From positions 1,437,999 to 1,501,998 of the forward strand of contig NW_003314275.1 of the NCBI RefSeq assembly GCF_000143415.4: a DNA stretch of 64,000 nt. Reading direction: 5' to 3'. Source of the DNA: Selaginella moellendorffii. Its lineage: Eukaryota > Streptophyta > Lycopodiopsida > Selaginellales > Selaginellaceae. Position 1 is the stretch's first letter. Each line of letters starts with the position of its first letter. Below the pieces are notes generated by a model. The model searched no databases and was not told where the DNA came from. It was given only the letters and a program-made list of their open reading frames with translations. Positions 30,993 to 41,227 of the stretch are shown here, piece after piece. Made by a program: the position numbers and the translations under genes.

Positions 30993-32296
30993 TAGAAGAA
31001 GAAACGAGCAGTCTTGTGATCTCGTTTTGATGGAAAACTCACAATGCCTGGGCCAAAAACCTAATAACAAGCCCTACTATGCTAAAAAGGTGGACATTAA
31101 TGGAATTACCACACATTACTCATGTATTTGGGCAATGTGTGAGACAGGCACACCGAATTATGTGATTGGAGATGACAGAGTTATCTCCCGAGCTCCTGGG
31201 CCAAGCTCTGCTGATTTGCTTGCTCCAAATGAAGTAGCAACACTACACGCTAGAGAAACAAGATAGGAATTGTGAAAAGTTTGTCCTGTGAATTTTTTAA
31301 TTTGGAGTTCTAACATTGAACGTAATTTACAATCACTATGACATGAATCATGAATGTAAGACACAATGCATGAATTTTAAAATTGGGTTTCTGGGTGATT
31401 TGTACCATTGGATTAACTCAAATTTTAAGAATTGCATTGAACAATAAAAAACCGTTGGATTGAATTATTTATAACAATTATTATATATCTGCATGCTACT
31501 TGCTTGCTTTGTTGGCTGTGCTGTTACTCACTGCACCTGAGCTTTGAGTTTATAAATTGCCACTTTTGCTAGTGAGCTACAATCATTTTCAAAGTCCTAT
31601 TCTACTCCTTGTAGCATCTTTGGCAAATTTGGCTTTGTTTGCCAGGCTCAACCATTGGATTGAATGATTTATAACAATCATAAATTGCCAGACATCAGTT
31701 TGCTGATGTTTGATTAAGTGTTTGGAGTAGTCCCTGAAATGCTCATTTAACAGGTTGCTCCATTTGCTTTTTAAAACTTTATTATGAACCAAAAACTGGG
31801 CAAAGTTAAAGATGAGCCTCACCTTCTTGGTTAAATTCCCCTAGCCTACTCTATTAAGCTTGTGAGAGTTTATTAAAAGATCAGAATTCATAAGCATCTA
31901 ATTAAAGAGATAAAACAAAATGACAATTAAATTGAAAAATCCAGTCACAATATAGATGATTTTCTCAAGAGAAAACTCGTCTCTTGAAATAGCCATGCTC
32001 CAAGGCAGCTCTGGTAGTGATGAGATCAAAACAGCCAAAGAAATTATCTGAAGAAATACAAAACAAATAACACAAAAAGTGGAAAAGAAGAAAAAAAAAA
32101 CCAAAGTCGTATGTATCACAGACGCTTAAGCATCACTTCTGATCAAATCCAGATAAACCATATTTGATGCTCACCTGACAAAAGGATGTTGGTGGCTGCC
32201 ACAATCAATCCCTTTGAGAAAAAAATGCCTGGAAAGAGCACTAGGGCAGAGGACCACAATGCTTTGCAAGAAAGCAGAAGGCCTAAAAGGGTTAAT
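30993..32296. other. Intergenic region with short dispersed repeats
   Basis: A GATTGAAT(T/G)ATTTATAACAAT unit occurs twice (near 31454 and 31662), each preceded by CCGTTG or CCATTG, and may be a remnant of a small transposon. No coding family is recognised; the region becomes AT-rich after 31300. Confidence 0.4.
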
Positions 32297-34692
32297 TTAA
32301 CATACTACTTTAGTGAATATATTAGCCATGAGAATGTAGCTTGTAGCTTTCTTCTCATCTACCCTCAGCAGAGATTCAAAAGCAAACCTCCCAATTTCCA
32401 CATTCTGCCACTTGTGACATGCAGCCAAAAGAGAAGTCCACGTAACCACGGTTGGCTCCAATGGCATAGACTTCACCATTGCCACGGCAGCATCCAGCTC
32501 ATTTGCCCTCCCCAGCATATCCACCATACAATGGTAGTGCTCTCTCCCAGCCTTGATCCCATACCTCGCCACCATTTCCTGGAAATATTTCCTTCCACTG
32601 GCCACCTCGCCCGCATGGCTACACGCTGTGAGAACCGAGAGCAACGTAACACCGTCTGGCTCCACTCCACTCTCACGCATCCTCTCCAAATTCTCCACAA
32701 CACGACCTGTGAATCCCTGTGACGCATAGCCAGCGATCAAAGCGCTCCAAATCTTGACAGAGCTACTGCCGCCGCTGCTGCTAGTGACGATCGAATCGAA
32801 AACTTCCTGAGCAGCGGCCAAGTTCCCGGACTTCGCGTAGAAATCCACTAGCGAGTTTGCGAGGAACTTGTCACTCTCGAGGCCCTGCCTGCAAATCCGT
32901 GCGTGGATTTCTCTGCCGGTCTCGAGCGATGCTAGCTTCCCGCAAGCTACCAGCGCAGCTCCAAGTGTTCTTCCGGGGATTGGATTTAACTCTAGCAGCT
33001 CTTGGAGGGCTGCAAAGAGCTCCAGTGCGAGCTCGGCTTCTCCATTTCCTGCGTAGCCATGTAGCAGTGAGTTCCACGAGATCAAGCTATGGCTTACCAT
33101 CTTGTCAAACACCGCTCGAGCATCAACCATGCTTCCACACTTTGCGTACATATCCATCAAAGCGCCGGCTACAAAACCATCACGCTCGAATCCACTGCTT
33201 GCAACGTGAGAGTGAATCTCCATACCTCTTTCCAGGCACTTGACTTTGACGATCTTTCCAAAAGCTTCAACGCCATCTTCGTCGGCAGCCAAGCTCGCGC
33301 AGGCCATCGATGCAGCGGCGTAAGTTCGAGCGTCTCGCGAGCACTTCATTCGCGAGTAGAGCTCCAAAGCGCGCTCGCTTTCGCCGTTCTCCGTGTAGCC
33401 GAGGATCATACTCGTCCAGGACACGGCGTCTTGCTGGTTCATGCTGTCAAACACTGCCTTAGCATCCACCAAGCTTCCACAAGTGGAGTACATACCGATC
33501 ATAGCGTTTGATACGTAGATGTTTGAGTCGTGTAAGTTCTTGGCTGCCTCGCTGTGGAGCAATCTTCCTCGCTCGAGCCACTGGAGCTTTTTATCCGATT
33601 CTTCTCTCGCTGCTAAACTCGTAGCTGCCGTGATCGCCGCGACGAATGCTCTGGCATCAGGATCAAAGCCTCTGAGAGCTACCATTCTCGCGAACAGATC
33701 TAGCCCGAGCTCGGCCTCTTCATTTTCCACACAGCCAAGTATGAGCGACGTCCAGGAGACCACTGAGTGCTGCTTCATTCTGTCAAACACCGCCCTCGAG
33801 TCCCGTAAACTTCCACACCTGGCATAGAAGTCGACCAGGCTGTTCTCGACAAAGATGTCGTTGTCGTCGTCTTCATCGCAGTTGCTGCTTCTCAAGAACT
33901 TCGAGTGTATTTCCATCCCTTTTATCAGGCAACCGAGCTTGACAAACTTATCGTCGACTTCCAGGCCTTGCTCCTTGCTTGCCGAACTAGCCAAAGCCAT
34001 GATCACCGCGAGAAAAGTCCGAGAATCTGGAACGCAGCCTTGCTGATCGAGCATACTGCCGAAGAGCTCCAAAACCATTTTTTCCTCTCCGTGAGTGGCA
34101 TAGCCGAGTAGCAAAGCGTTCCAACAAGCTGTGCTACGAAGACAAGAACTCGTCCCCGTCCCTTCAAACACTTCTCGAGCGTCATCCAAACTCCCACACT
34201 TGGAGTACATACTGATCAAGCTGCTGGCAACGTAAGCGTTGGAGGCAAGCCCACTCTCGATCGCCTCCAAATGGAGCTCCTTACCAGTCACTACATCCCT
34301 GGAAGCGCTGCAAGATCTTAGCGAGGATAGCAACCTGGAAATGCGACGTTCTTCCTGTTCTTGAGAGCTAAAACTCGTCGTGATCGCGAAACTGTGCTGT
34401 GCCAGGGAGTTTTCGCCGAGCCTGGATTGAACCCATCGAGGGCAGTAGAGCGATCCAATCCACAAACTCTCCCCAGTCTCCACATTCTTGAAATCTGGAA
34501 GATTTTGCCACTAAAAACTAGGCATTGCGATGGAGCAAGAAGAACAGGTCTTACATCTTTCTTAGCTCTGTTGTCCCGCCACACTCCTGGATTCCGGAAG
34601 AGATCGAGCCACTTGCGCTCCTCTTGCAAGATGCGATCTCCATCGCCAGGAAAACAGCAATGGTTGCGCCAAGCGATCCTCCGGTAGAGCAT
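32297..34692 (-). CDS. PPR protein with N-terminal OSB-type PDF motif
   Basis: Two exons in coding order: 34692-34555 and 34486-32297; 775 aa. Exon 1 plus the start of exon 2 encode RKWLDLFRNPGVWRDNRAKK then ETGESLWIGS...PRWVQSRL. This matches the PDF motif of plant organellar single-stranded DNA-binding (OSB) proteins (W..L..NP..W.D.R..K...DFK....ESLW....WV). About nineteen P/L/S-type PPR repeats follow, with a short E region ending NIFTKVVC and no DYW. The large exon alone has no ATG at its 5' end (it would start with GTG), so exon 1 is required. I took the acceptor as TTTCAAG at 34487. The stronger CTTCCAG eight bases earlier shifts the frame but would restore the family's DFK residues. 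Confidence 0.75.
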
Positions 34693-34826
34693 CAAAGACA
34701 AGCCCGCCCTAATTTCCAAAATACCGGTATATTCTAAACAGAATATGCTTAGCGAATAGAGCGGTATATTCTAAATCTAGACGGAATATCCTTATTTACA
34801 AAAAAAGAAAGTTTCGTATATTCGAT

Positions 34827-35820
34827 CTAAAAGCCTAGTAAAATTTCTTGACCCTTGGTTTCATATAGAAACTTGGTCTTGTAATGCACAGACATGTCGA
34901 GGCTCCACATCATGATCCCGGGCAATCTTCCACTCGTTTCATTGACGATCCTGTGAACTCCCGCAAAGAAATCATCCCCCTGGATGCCTCGATCGCGCAC
35001 CTGGAGACTCACCAGCGTCTTGTCCACGCCGAAGATCTCCGCTTTCCGGTTGTAGTTGGCCACGAACTTGTCCACCGAGGGCGCATTCCTGGTCGTATAG
35101 AACTGATAGTTGACATAATCGATCGTGGAGTTGTAGCTCTGGAAGAGTTCGATGTACTGCGGATCGATGTTCTCGAATGGAGCGATGGTGGCGATGGTGA
35201 TGATCTTGTCAGCTTTGAGCCTGGTGATAAGCTCGCCAATGCAATACGCGAAGGTGGTGTTCTCGCTGTGGAAGCTCTCATAATCGATGTCGATCCCATC
35301 AAGCGAGTAAGTGCGGACGATCTTGGCGATGGAGTTGTGGGCATTTTTTATCCAGGCTTCCGGATCTTTCGGATCATACCAGAAGAGGATTTTATCTTTC
35401 CCGGCCCGGGTATAGACACTCCAGCCCCCCAAACTCATGAGAACTTTGACGTTGCTTCGCGAGGATTTGATCTCCCGGACAGACTCTGGAGTGAGATCTT
35501 CGGACCACACCTGGCTGAAGATCCCGTTTCGCGGCTTGCCATCTTCGTCGGCATCGACGGCGAAGCTGAGGATGAAGTAGAAATCTACAGCCGCCTCGAT
35601 TGGAACCTCGGCGAATGTCACAGAGTATCCCTCGGCTCCAAGGTACTCTGCGAAGATCTTTCTCTTGGCTTGCGGTGGAACCGTCGAATTATCTGCAAAG
35701 GTCGAACGTTTCTATCCACTTTCCATTTCTACGAATCGATTTCTTACCTTGAATTGAAGCTGAGGATCCAAGAACAAGCAAAAGCAAAGCGCCCACAACA
35801 TAAGAAATCGTCATCGCCAT
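34827..35820 (-). CDS. GH18 class III (tulip-bulb type) chitinase-like protein, secreted
   Basis: Two exons in coding order: 35820-35748 and 35692-34827; 312 aa. A signal peptide fills residues 1-~22 (ISYVVGALLLLVLGSSAS). The GH18 active site DGIDIDYE is at residues 156-163 with catalytic Glu163. VKVLMSLGGW, the YINYQFY-like strand (DYVNYQFYTT) and a late MMWSLD strand complete the TIM-barrel landmarks. Plant relatives cut chitin in defence or serve as storage proteins (narbonin lacks activity); here all catalytic acidic residues are present. The start overlaps, by two bases in a CCATGG, an ATG on the other strand. Confidence 0.9.
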
Positions 35821-36100
35821 GGCTACTGCTCAAACAAATCTGGGATTTTCTTCTTCTCCTCGGGGAATTTCGAGTTCTTCGTCACTGGTTCTAAGTACTC
35901 TGCCACGAAAGCGTGTGGCAATGTTTCTATGCGAGCCGACCAACGCTAAAACCAAAGCGCGGAACTATTTGGATGAACTTGCTCGATCCGGGCGAATCCC
36001 AGCCGTCAGCAAACTTTTAAACAGGGCCGTTGGATCTTACAAGTTTCAAATGGTTTCAGCCCTAACGAATATCTCCCAGCTGCACGTAGCATATTCCTAA
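35819..36100 (+). CDS. Hypothetical 93-residue ORF with a transit-peptide-like N terminus
   Basis: The ATG at 35819 reads MATAQTNLGFSSSPRGISSS, Ser-rich and without acidic residues, like a plastid transit peptide; then comes a mixed segment with NYLDELARSGRIPAVSKLLNR. No family is recognised. Its start codon shares a CCATGG with the chitinase start on the other strand, so both would need a promoter inside the other gene's 5' end. It may be just promoter sequence of the Tim22-like gene. Confidence 0.25.
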   Translation: MATAQTNLGFSSSPRGISSSSSLVLSTLPRKRVAMFLCEPTNAKTKARNYLDELARSGRIPAVSKLLNRAVGSYKFQMVSALTNISQLHVAYS

Positions 36101-36136
36101 TCTACGGTCTCCTCACAACCCCAATTTTTATTGGCG

Positions 36137-37019
36137 ATGGCTTCCTCCACAGATGGCGCTGCCGGGCGCGGCGATGGCGATGGAGACGATTCTAAGAGCA
36201 GCGCTGCCGTTCTTCCCGATCATTTCGTCCCGGAGAGCACGAATCTCCCAGCTTACTCTTGCGTGATCAAGGGGGTGGGCGATGCGATGTCGGGCGCCGT
36301 CATGGGCAGCGTCTTTGGTTTTGGTATGTTCTTGCGGTTTCTTTCCAGCTTGCTCGAGAATGTGAGCGATCGAGGATGTCTTGTGGCAGGCACTGGGCTG
36401 TTCCAGAAGAAGGGTTTCAAGGGAGCTCTCCACTCTGGTGCTTCATCCGCCAAGGTACCATAAACTCTTCTCTTTCCGGAAGACAATTCCAATGCTTCTC
36501 GCTTCTCCAGACCTTCGCGATTCTATCCGGCATACATGGATTTGTGACGACTCTCCTGATCCAAATCCGTGGAAAGAAAGATGGTATGCTGCTCTTTTCT
36601 CGGAATTTTTTTTCTAAACTTTCTTGCAGCGATCAATGCTGGAATCGCTGGTTGTGCCACCGGCATTGCTCTCAGCGCTCCAGGTTCGCATTTCTATCAA
36701 ACATAGATCTTATAGAACTTAAAACTTCTTTGCTCCATCGCCAGGGAATCCAGCAGCGCTCTTGCAAGGCTGCGCAACGTTTGGGGTGTTCTCCTACTTT
36801 GTGGAAAGGATGAACACCACCCAGCCAGCGATCGCAGCGACGCTAACCGGCAAGAAAAAATCCAGGGACAAAAATCGCGGCAACGAGCTCCATGGATTCC
36901 CGGTGCTGCCGCCATTCACTCTCGCTCCAGCTTTCATGGACGGCTACGACGCTCTAAATCTCCCCAAATTGCAGCTACTGGGCTTCGGCAACGAGCGCAG
37001 CAGCGCAAAGTTTTTGTAA
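36137..37019 (+). CDS. Tim17/Tim22/Tim23 (PRAT) family membrane protein
   Basis: Five exons: 36137-36323, 36390-36454, 36511-36583, 36630-36683, 36745-37019; 217 aa. It has a Ser/Asp-rich N terminus, then three to four Gly/Ala-rich membrane spans: GDAMSGAVMGSVFGFGTGLF, GFKGALHSGASSAKTFAILSG, AINAGIAGCATGIALSAPGNP and QGCATFGVFSYFVE. The spaced G...G..A pattern is the PRAT signature. It resembles the plant PRAT subgroup around Arabidopsis At4g26670/At5g55510 (mitochondrial or plastid location debated). It probably belongs to a preprotein or metabolite channel of an organelle membrane. Confidence 0.85.
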
Positions 37020-37213
37020 AACTCTCGAGTGTAAAGATGAGCTCTTTTAAGATTTTGCTTCAATCGCAGCCGTTGAATCTAAAACCAATCTCGGCCGCTG
37101 ATCTAAGCCAATCGCAGTCGTTCGTTTGTTAGTATGATTTTAGGGCTCTTGACGGCTTCGCCATTTAGGGCTTGTCAGTAGGGTTTTTGAGGCGGAGGAG
37201 AAATCTCGGCGCC
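37020..37213 (+). promoter_or_regulatory. RPS29 promoter with repeated AGGGTTT/AGGGCTT elements
   Basis: The 194-bp gap holds TTTTAGGGCTC (~37138), TTTAGGGCTTG (~37165) and GTAGGGTTTTTG (~37177), typical of ribosomal-protein gene promoters in plants. Confidence 0.45.
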
Positions 37214-37528
37214 ATGGGGCACACCGCTGTGTGGAACTCGCATCCGAAGAAGTATGGACCTGGATCTAGGCAGTGGTAAGGATTCTCTCGATCTTCTTCT
37301 TCTCTAGCGCGAAGGAATTTGATCGATGTTTTGCCCTGGATTTCCAGCCGGGTCTGTGGGAATGGCCACGGCCTCATTCGCAAATACGGGATAATGTGCT
37401 GCAGACAGTGCTTCAAGACTTACGCCAAGGACATTGGCTTCATCAAGGTGCGTGGCGAATTTCTCTCTCGTTTTGCTCTTGCCGGGACTAAAATCTTTGC
37501 GCCTTTCGTGTTCTTCCAGTACCGGTAG
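37214..37528 (+). CDS. RPS29: 40S ribosomal protein S29 (uS14)
   Basis: Three exons: 37214-37275, 37348-37447, 37520-37528; 56 aa, the exact family length. It begins [20 protein letters not shown] and has zinc ligands C21-x2-C24 and C39-x2-C42 (CRVCGN, CCRQCF), ending FIKYR. The last coding exon is only nine bases (Tyr, Arg, stop). RPS29 sits in the head of the 40S subunit. Promoter telo-boxes fit co-regulation with other ribosomal protein genes. Confidence 0.96.
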
Positions 37529-38068
37529 AGTGAAATCGAGCTCCAGGAAGTTCTCAATCTAGGAAAAATGGATCCGCGAGAGAGGCGATCGAAATTTTGA
37601 CAAGAAAAAAAAAACCATGTAGCTTGAGTTCTTCCCGGAATGAAATTGTTCTCTGTTTTTCCTTGATCGAACCGAGTGTTTTAAAGTTTTTACTGCGTTG
37701 GGAAGGTCACATTCTACTGTCTCGTCACGAGATTTAATCTCTGTTACAGTTTAAACGCGTGGCAGAGCTGGCACCGTCGAGATGAGCTGTGATCGACGGT
37801 GAGTGGTAGATGGGGCTATGGCTGCTCGTGGATGAATAGCACTCCGCGAGATCGATCGATCGATTTAGCAACTTAGCTCCCGATCGAGGCGATCGCCGGG
37901 AAAAAGCGAAGAATGGAGGCATCCGCGACAGTAATGGTTCATACAAAGGCTCGGGAATTCAGATGCTAGGCGCCATCGCGACACAGGATTCCTCTTCCTC
38001 CTCCTCCTCCTCCTCCTCCTTGATTCTTCCTTCTAGATGTAGGACGCGATATTTCGATCCATCCATCC
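37529..38068. other. Spacer between RPS29 and the GT47 gene
   Basis: It contains an ATCGATCGATCGAT run at 37851-37864, a (CTC)n run at ~37996-38020 and CATCCATCCAT just before the GT47 ATG. A short ORF with a poly-Ser run at 37963 is produced by the CTC repeat and is not supported. Confidence 0.4.
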
Positions 38069-39703
38069 ATGAAGAGCGCATTTATGGTGAGCCAGCACCG
38101 ATTGATCACGCTGTGCGTCGCGATAATCTGCCTCCTCCTCACGGCGCTCTACGGCTCGCTCCCGATCCAGATCACGCTAGGCAGGATCGCCAAGAGCATA
38201 CGCTCCGAGTCTAGGCTGGGGATCTCCAGGACGAGCGGCAAGAACGCCAAGCTCAAGGTTTTCATGTACGAGCTCCCCAGGAAGTACAATTTCGGGCTCT
38301 TCAACAGGGATGGCCCGGCGCAAGAGATCCCGTGGAAGAATCTCAGCAATCTCCCCGGGCCGCACACCCAGGGATTGAAGAAGCAGCACAGCGTCGAGTA
38401 CTGGATGACGCTGGATTTGCTCGACGAGGGGGGGCGAGAATTCCGAGCCGCGCAGCGAGTGAGCGATCCCGGCGAGGCGGATGTGTTCTTCGTGCCATAT
38501 TTCGCGTCGCTGAGCTTCAATGTGTTTGGGGTGAGCATGAGGGATCCAGAGACCGAGCACGACAAGAAGTTACAGGTAAGATCTCTCGCGCTTTGGATTT
38601 TTCTTCCCTTCCTTGTCTTGACCGATCTACCAAAAGCTTTAGAACTTCTTAGAGTTTTGGAACTTCTCAGTGGTTTTCTTCGCCCAAAGTTTCTCTAGAG
38701 CGATTGATCGAGCGATGGTTTGATTCACAGGTGGGGATGATCGAGTATCTGAGCAAATCACCGTGGTACCAGAGGTCGGGGGGCCGAGATCACGTACTCG
38801 TACTCCACCACCCAAACGCGTTCCGGTTCCTCAAGGACCGCCTCAACTTGTCGCTCTTGGTGGTGGCGGACTTTGGGCGATTTCCCAAGGGTGTCGCGGC
38901 GCTTCACAAGGACGTCGTGGCGCCTTACAGCCATATGGTCCCGACTTACAATGGCGATGATGGGACCGATCCATTCGAGGAGAGAACAACGCTGCTCTTC
39001 TTCCAAGGACGAGTCAAGCGCAAGGATGTGAGTGAATTCCTTTCTTTTTTCGCAGCGCCCGCTTAGAATATGATTCTTTCCTCCTTTTGGTCAGGATGGT
39101 GTCGTGAGGACTCAGCTGGCGGCCATTCTGGAGAACCAGCCGCGCGTCCACTTCGAGGAAGGAATCGCCACGAACTTCACTGTAGAACAAGTAAGAAGAA
39201 AAACTCGAGAGATTTCTTTCAATAAGCTGGAAGGAAGGAGGAACTCTTACTTTGCTTTGCTTTTGTTTGCGCAGGCCATGCAAGGCATGCGGAGCTCCAG
39301 GTTTTGTTTGCACCCAGCCGGCGACACGCCTTCCTCGTGCAGGCTCTTTGATGCGATTGTAAGTCACTGCGTCCCTGTGATCGTCAGCGACAAAATAGAG
39401 TTACCATTCGAGGACGAGCTCGACTACTCCGAGTTTAGCCTCTTCTTCTCGGTGGACGAGGCGGTCAGGCCGGGATTCCTCCTCGGGGCCCTGGAAAAGT
39501 TCTCGAAGAGAAGGTGGATGAAAATGTGGAGGCGGCTCAAGCAAGTCACCAGGCACTTTGAGTATCAACACCCCTCTCAAAGGGACGATGCTGTCAACAT
39601 GCTGTGGAGCCAGATCCACAAGAAAGTTCCGGCGATGAAGCTAGCAATGCACAGAGCCAAACGACTTAAGATCCAAGACTGGTGGAAGTGTAAAAGGTTA
39701 TAA
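38069..39703 (+). CDS. GT47 exostosin-family glycosyltransferase (type II Golgi membrane protein)
   Basis: Four exons: 38069-38575, 38731-39027, 39095-39190, 39275-39703; 442 aa. A single signal-anchor ([17 protein letters not shown], residues ~15-31) follows a short basic tail. The exostosin domain carries [53 protein letters not shown] and [24 protein letters not shown]47 members build wall polysaccharides (arabinan, xylan, xyloglucan, galactan side chains); it most resembles the ARAD/IRX-like clade, but the sugar cannot be called. The Ser-rich frame upstream of 38069 is in another phase. Confidence 0.9.
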
Positions 39704-39755
39704 TACCAACCAGAGAAACTTACACAGAACGTCGTAAGGACAGGAACTACAGATT

Positions 39756-40924
39756 CTACAAGCTCATGGCTGAAAGCTTGGAAGTCACGTCCATGCTTCC
39801 TGGATCCGAGACAGGGCTCTCCCCGAGTGAAGGGGAACAAAGAACGAGGCCTGCAAAGGAAGAACTTGTATCAAACCGAGCGAGCTATAAGCGTACCTGA
39901 AGTTCGAAAGGGACTGAGTGGAGGAAGGGCGATTGGAGAGTGGATCTCTCGATCGCTGGAGCTTTCCGGGGGCCGCAGAAGCTTGCACGTCTTCGGAGGA
40001 GAGAGAGTTGTGGACGAAGACCTGGACGCATTGGAGAAGAGTCGGGGATACTTGTTGAGAATGTCCGCCGGCTGGGGCGTTGCGAGCTCCACCGACGATG
40101 GACTCTGGGCCGATCGAAGAAGAAACGATGGCGTCGATAGGCAGGACGAGGAGCTGCTCACACTTGGTCGACGAAGACGGACTGATCGGGGTGGCGAAGG
40201 CATGGCCGGAGTGATTGTCTCGGGGGTGTTCGCGAACGAGACTCGCTTGGTGCTGTTGGAAGTGGATGGCGTCGCTGCTTGAGATCCAAAACGGACCTTC
40301 TTCAAGTTGGAAGAGCTCGGGTTTCGCTTGCTCGCGGACGAGAGCTCGGGGGTGAAGTGCAAAACTTTCCTGGAATCATCTCGAGCTCCGGGAACCAGCG
40401 GCGAATCGCTCAGGCCGAGCATTTTCTCGACGGTGGGAACGATGGGAATGAGATCGTCGTTGGTCACGTCTTCTCGGCCGAGTCTACTCTCCACGGTTCT
40501 CTCTGGACGCTTTGCCACCTCCAAGAAAAATCGGTGCCAGTCCTACATTTAAAGAGAAACCTTGTGAAATTTTCTTCTTTTTCTTGGGGAATTTGCGTAC
40601 CTGGAGCGTGTCCTCGACGCTAGACATCGCTCGCGTGAAATTATCGATCTCCTCCACGGACAGCTTCTCGGAGAGCTTCTTCTTGTGGATTCCAGTAACC
40701 AGCGAGTCGATCTGCCAGAAATTTCGAGCTCCAAGACTGAATGGAATGGGGGAATTCTTGCTTACCCTCTCGATCAGCCGAGCCACGGAGCTGTGGACGA
40801 CATGGAGCCGCCTCAAAGGGCTGGACGATTTCTTGCCTCCCGCATCCGGCTGCTTGTTGGTGATGACATCGAGAGGATTGCGCTTCTTTGGATGTGGAGT
40901 CCCCTTGTACTGCGATCGCTTCAT
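39756..40924 (-). CDS. Ser/Pro-rich basic protein, function unknown
   Basis: Four exons in coding order: 40924-40766, 40711-40601, 40542-39897, 39850-39756; 336 aa. The family is not recognised. The N-terminal third is ordered-looking and basic (MKRSQYKGTPHPKKRNPLD, then a helical LEADLE-like stretch SEKLSVEEIDNFTRAMSS and TLQDWHRFFLEVAKRPERT). The C-terminal two thirds are Ser/Pro/Thr-rich with many SP and TP sites, as in cyclin-dependent-kinase or microtubule/chromosome-associated substrates; a nuclear or spindle role is only a guess. All four joins use GT-AG and keep frame. It is convergent with GT47, with 52 bp between the stop codons. Confidence 0.65.
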
Positions 40925-41227
40925 AGCTCGCCCCTTCGCCGCGAAATCTCTGCGCGTAGCGCCCAAGAGCCCTAGAAAAATGCTAGAGAGGTCGGACACG
41001 GACCGTCGATCTTAGCGGGCCATTGCAACGTCTACTTTCAGTGGTTTAAAAGTAGCGCCGTACGCTCCATCCGTACTGTGGTGCCGATCTAACGGACAAG
41101 GAAGCTCCGGCGGGAATCCCGTTGGGTTCGTTGAATCTAGGGTTTGGGCGATGGAGGGATTAGGGCTCGGGGATCGTGTCTCGCGCGATCCAGATCGGCC
41201 GCGCTGATGCCGCTGGAGGCGCGCTAA
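40925..41227. promoter_or_regulatory. Divergent promoter between the unknown gene and VHA-a
   Basis: The 303 bp between start codons contain TCTAGGGTTTGGGCG near 41137 and ATTAGGGCTCG near 41158, both telo-box-like, on the VHA-a side. Confidence 0.4.

Noticed and set aside
37963-38214. 83-codon ORF with a poly-Ser tract before GT47
   Set aside because: It is created by a CTC repeat, is out of frame with GT47 and has no recognisable content.
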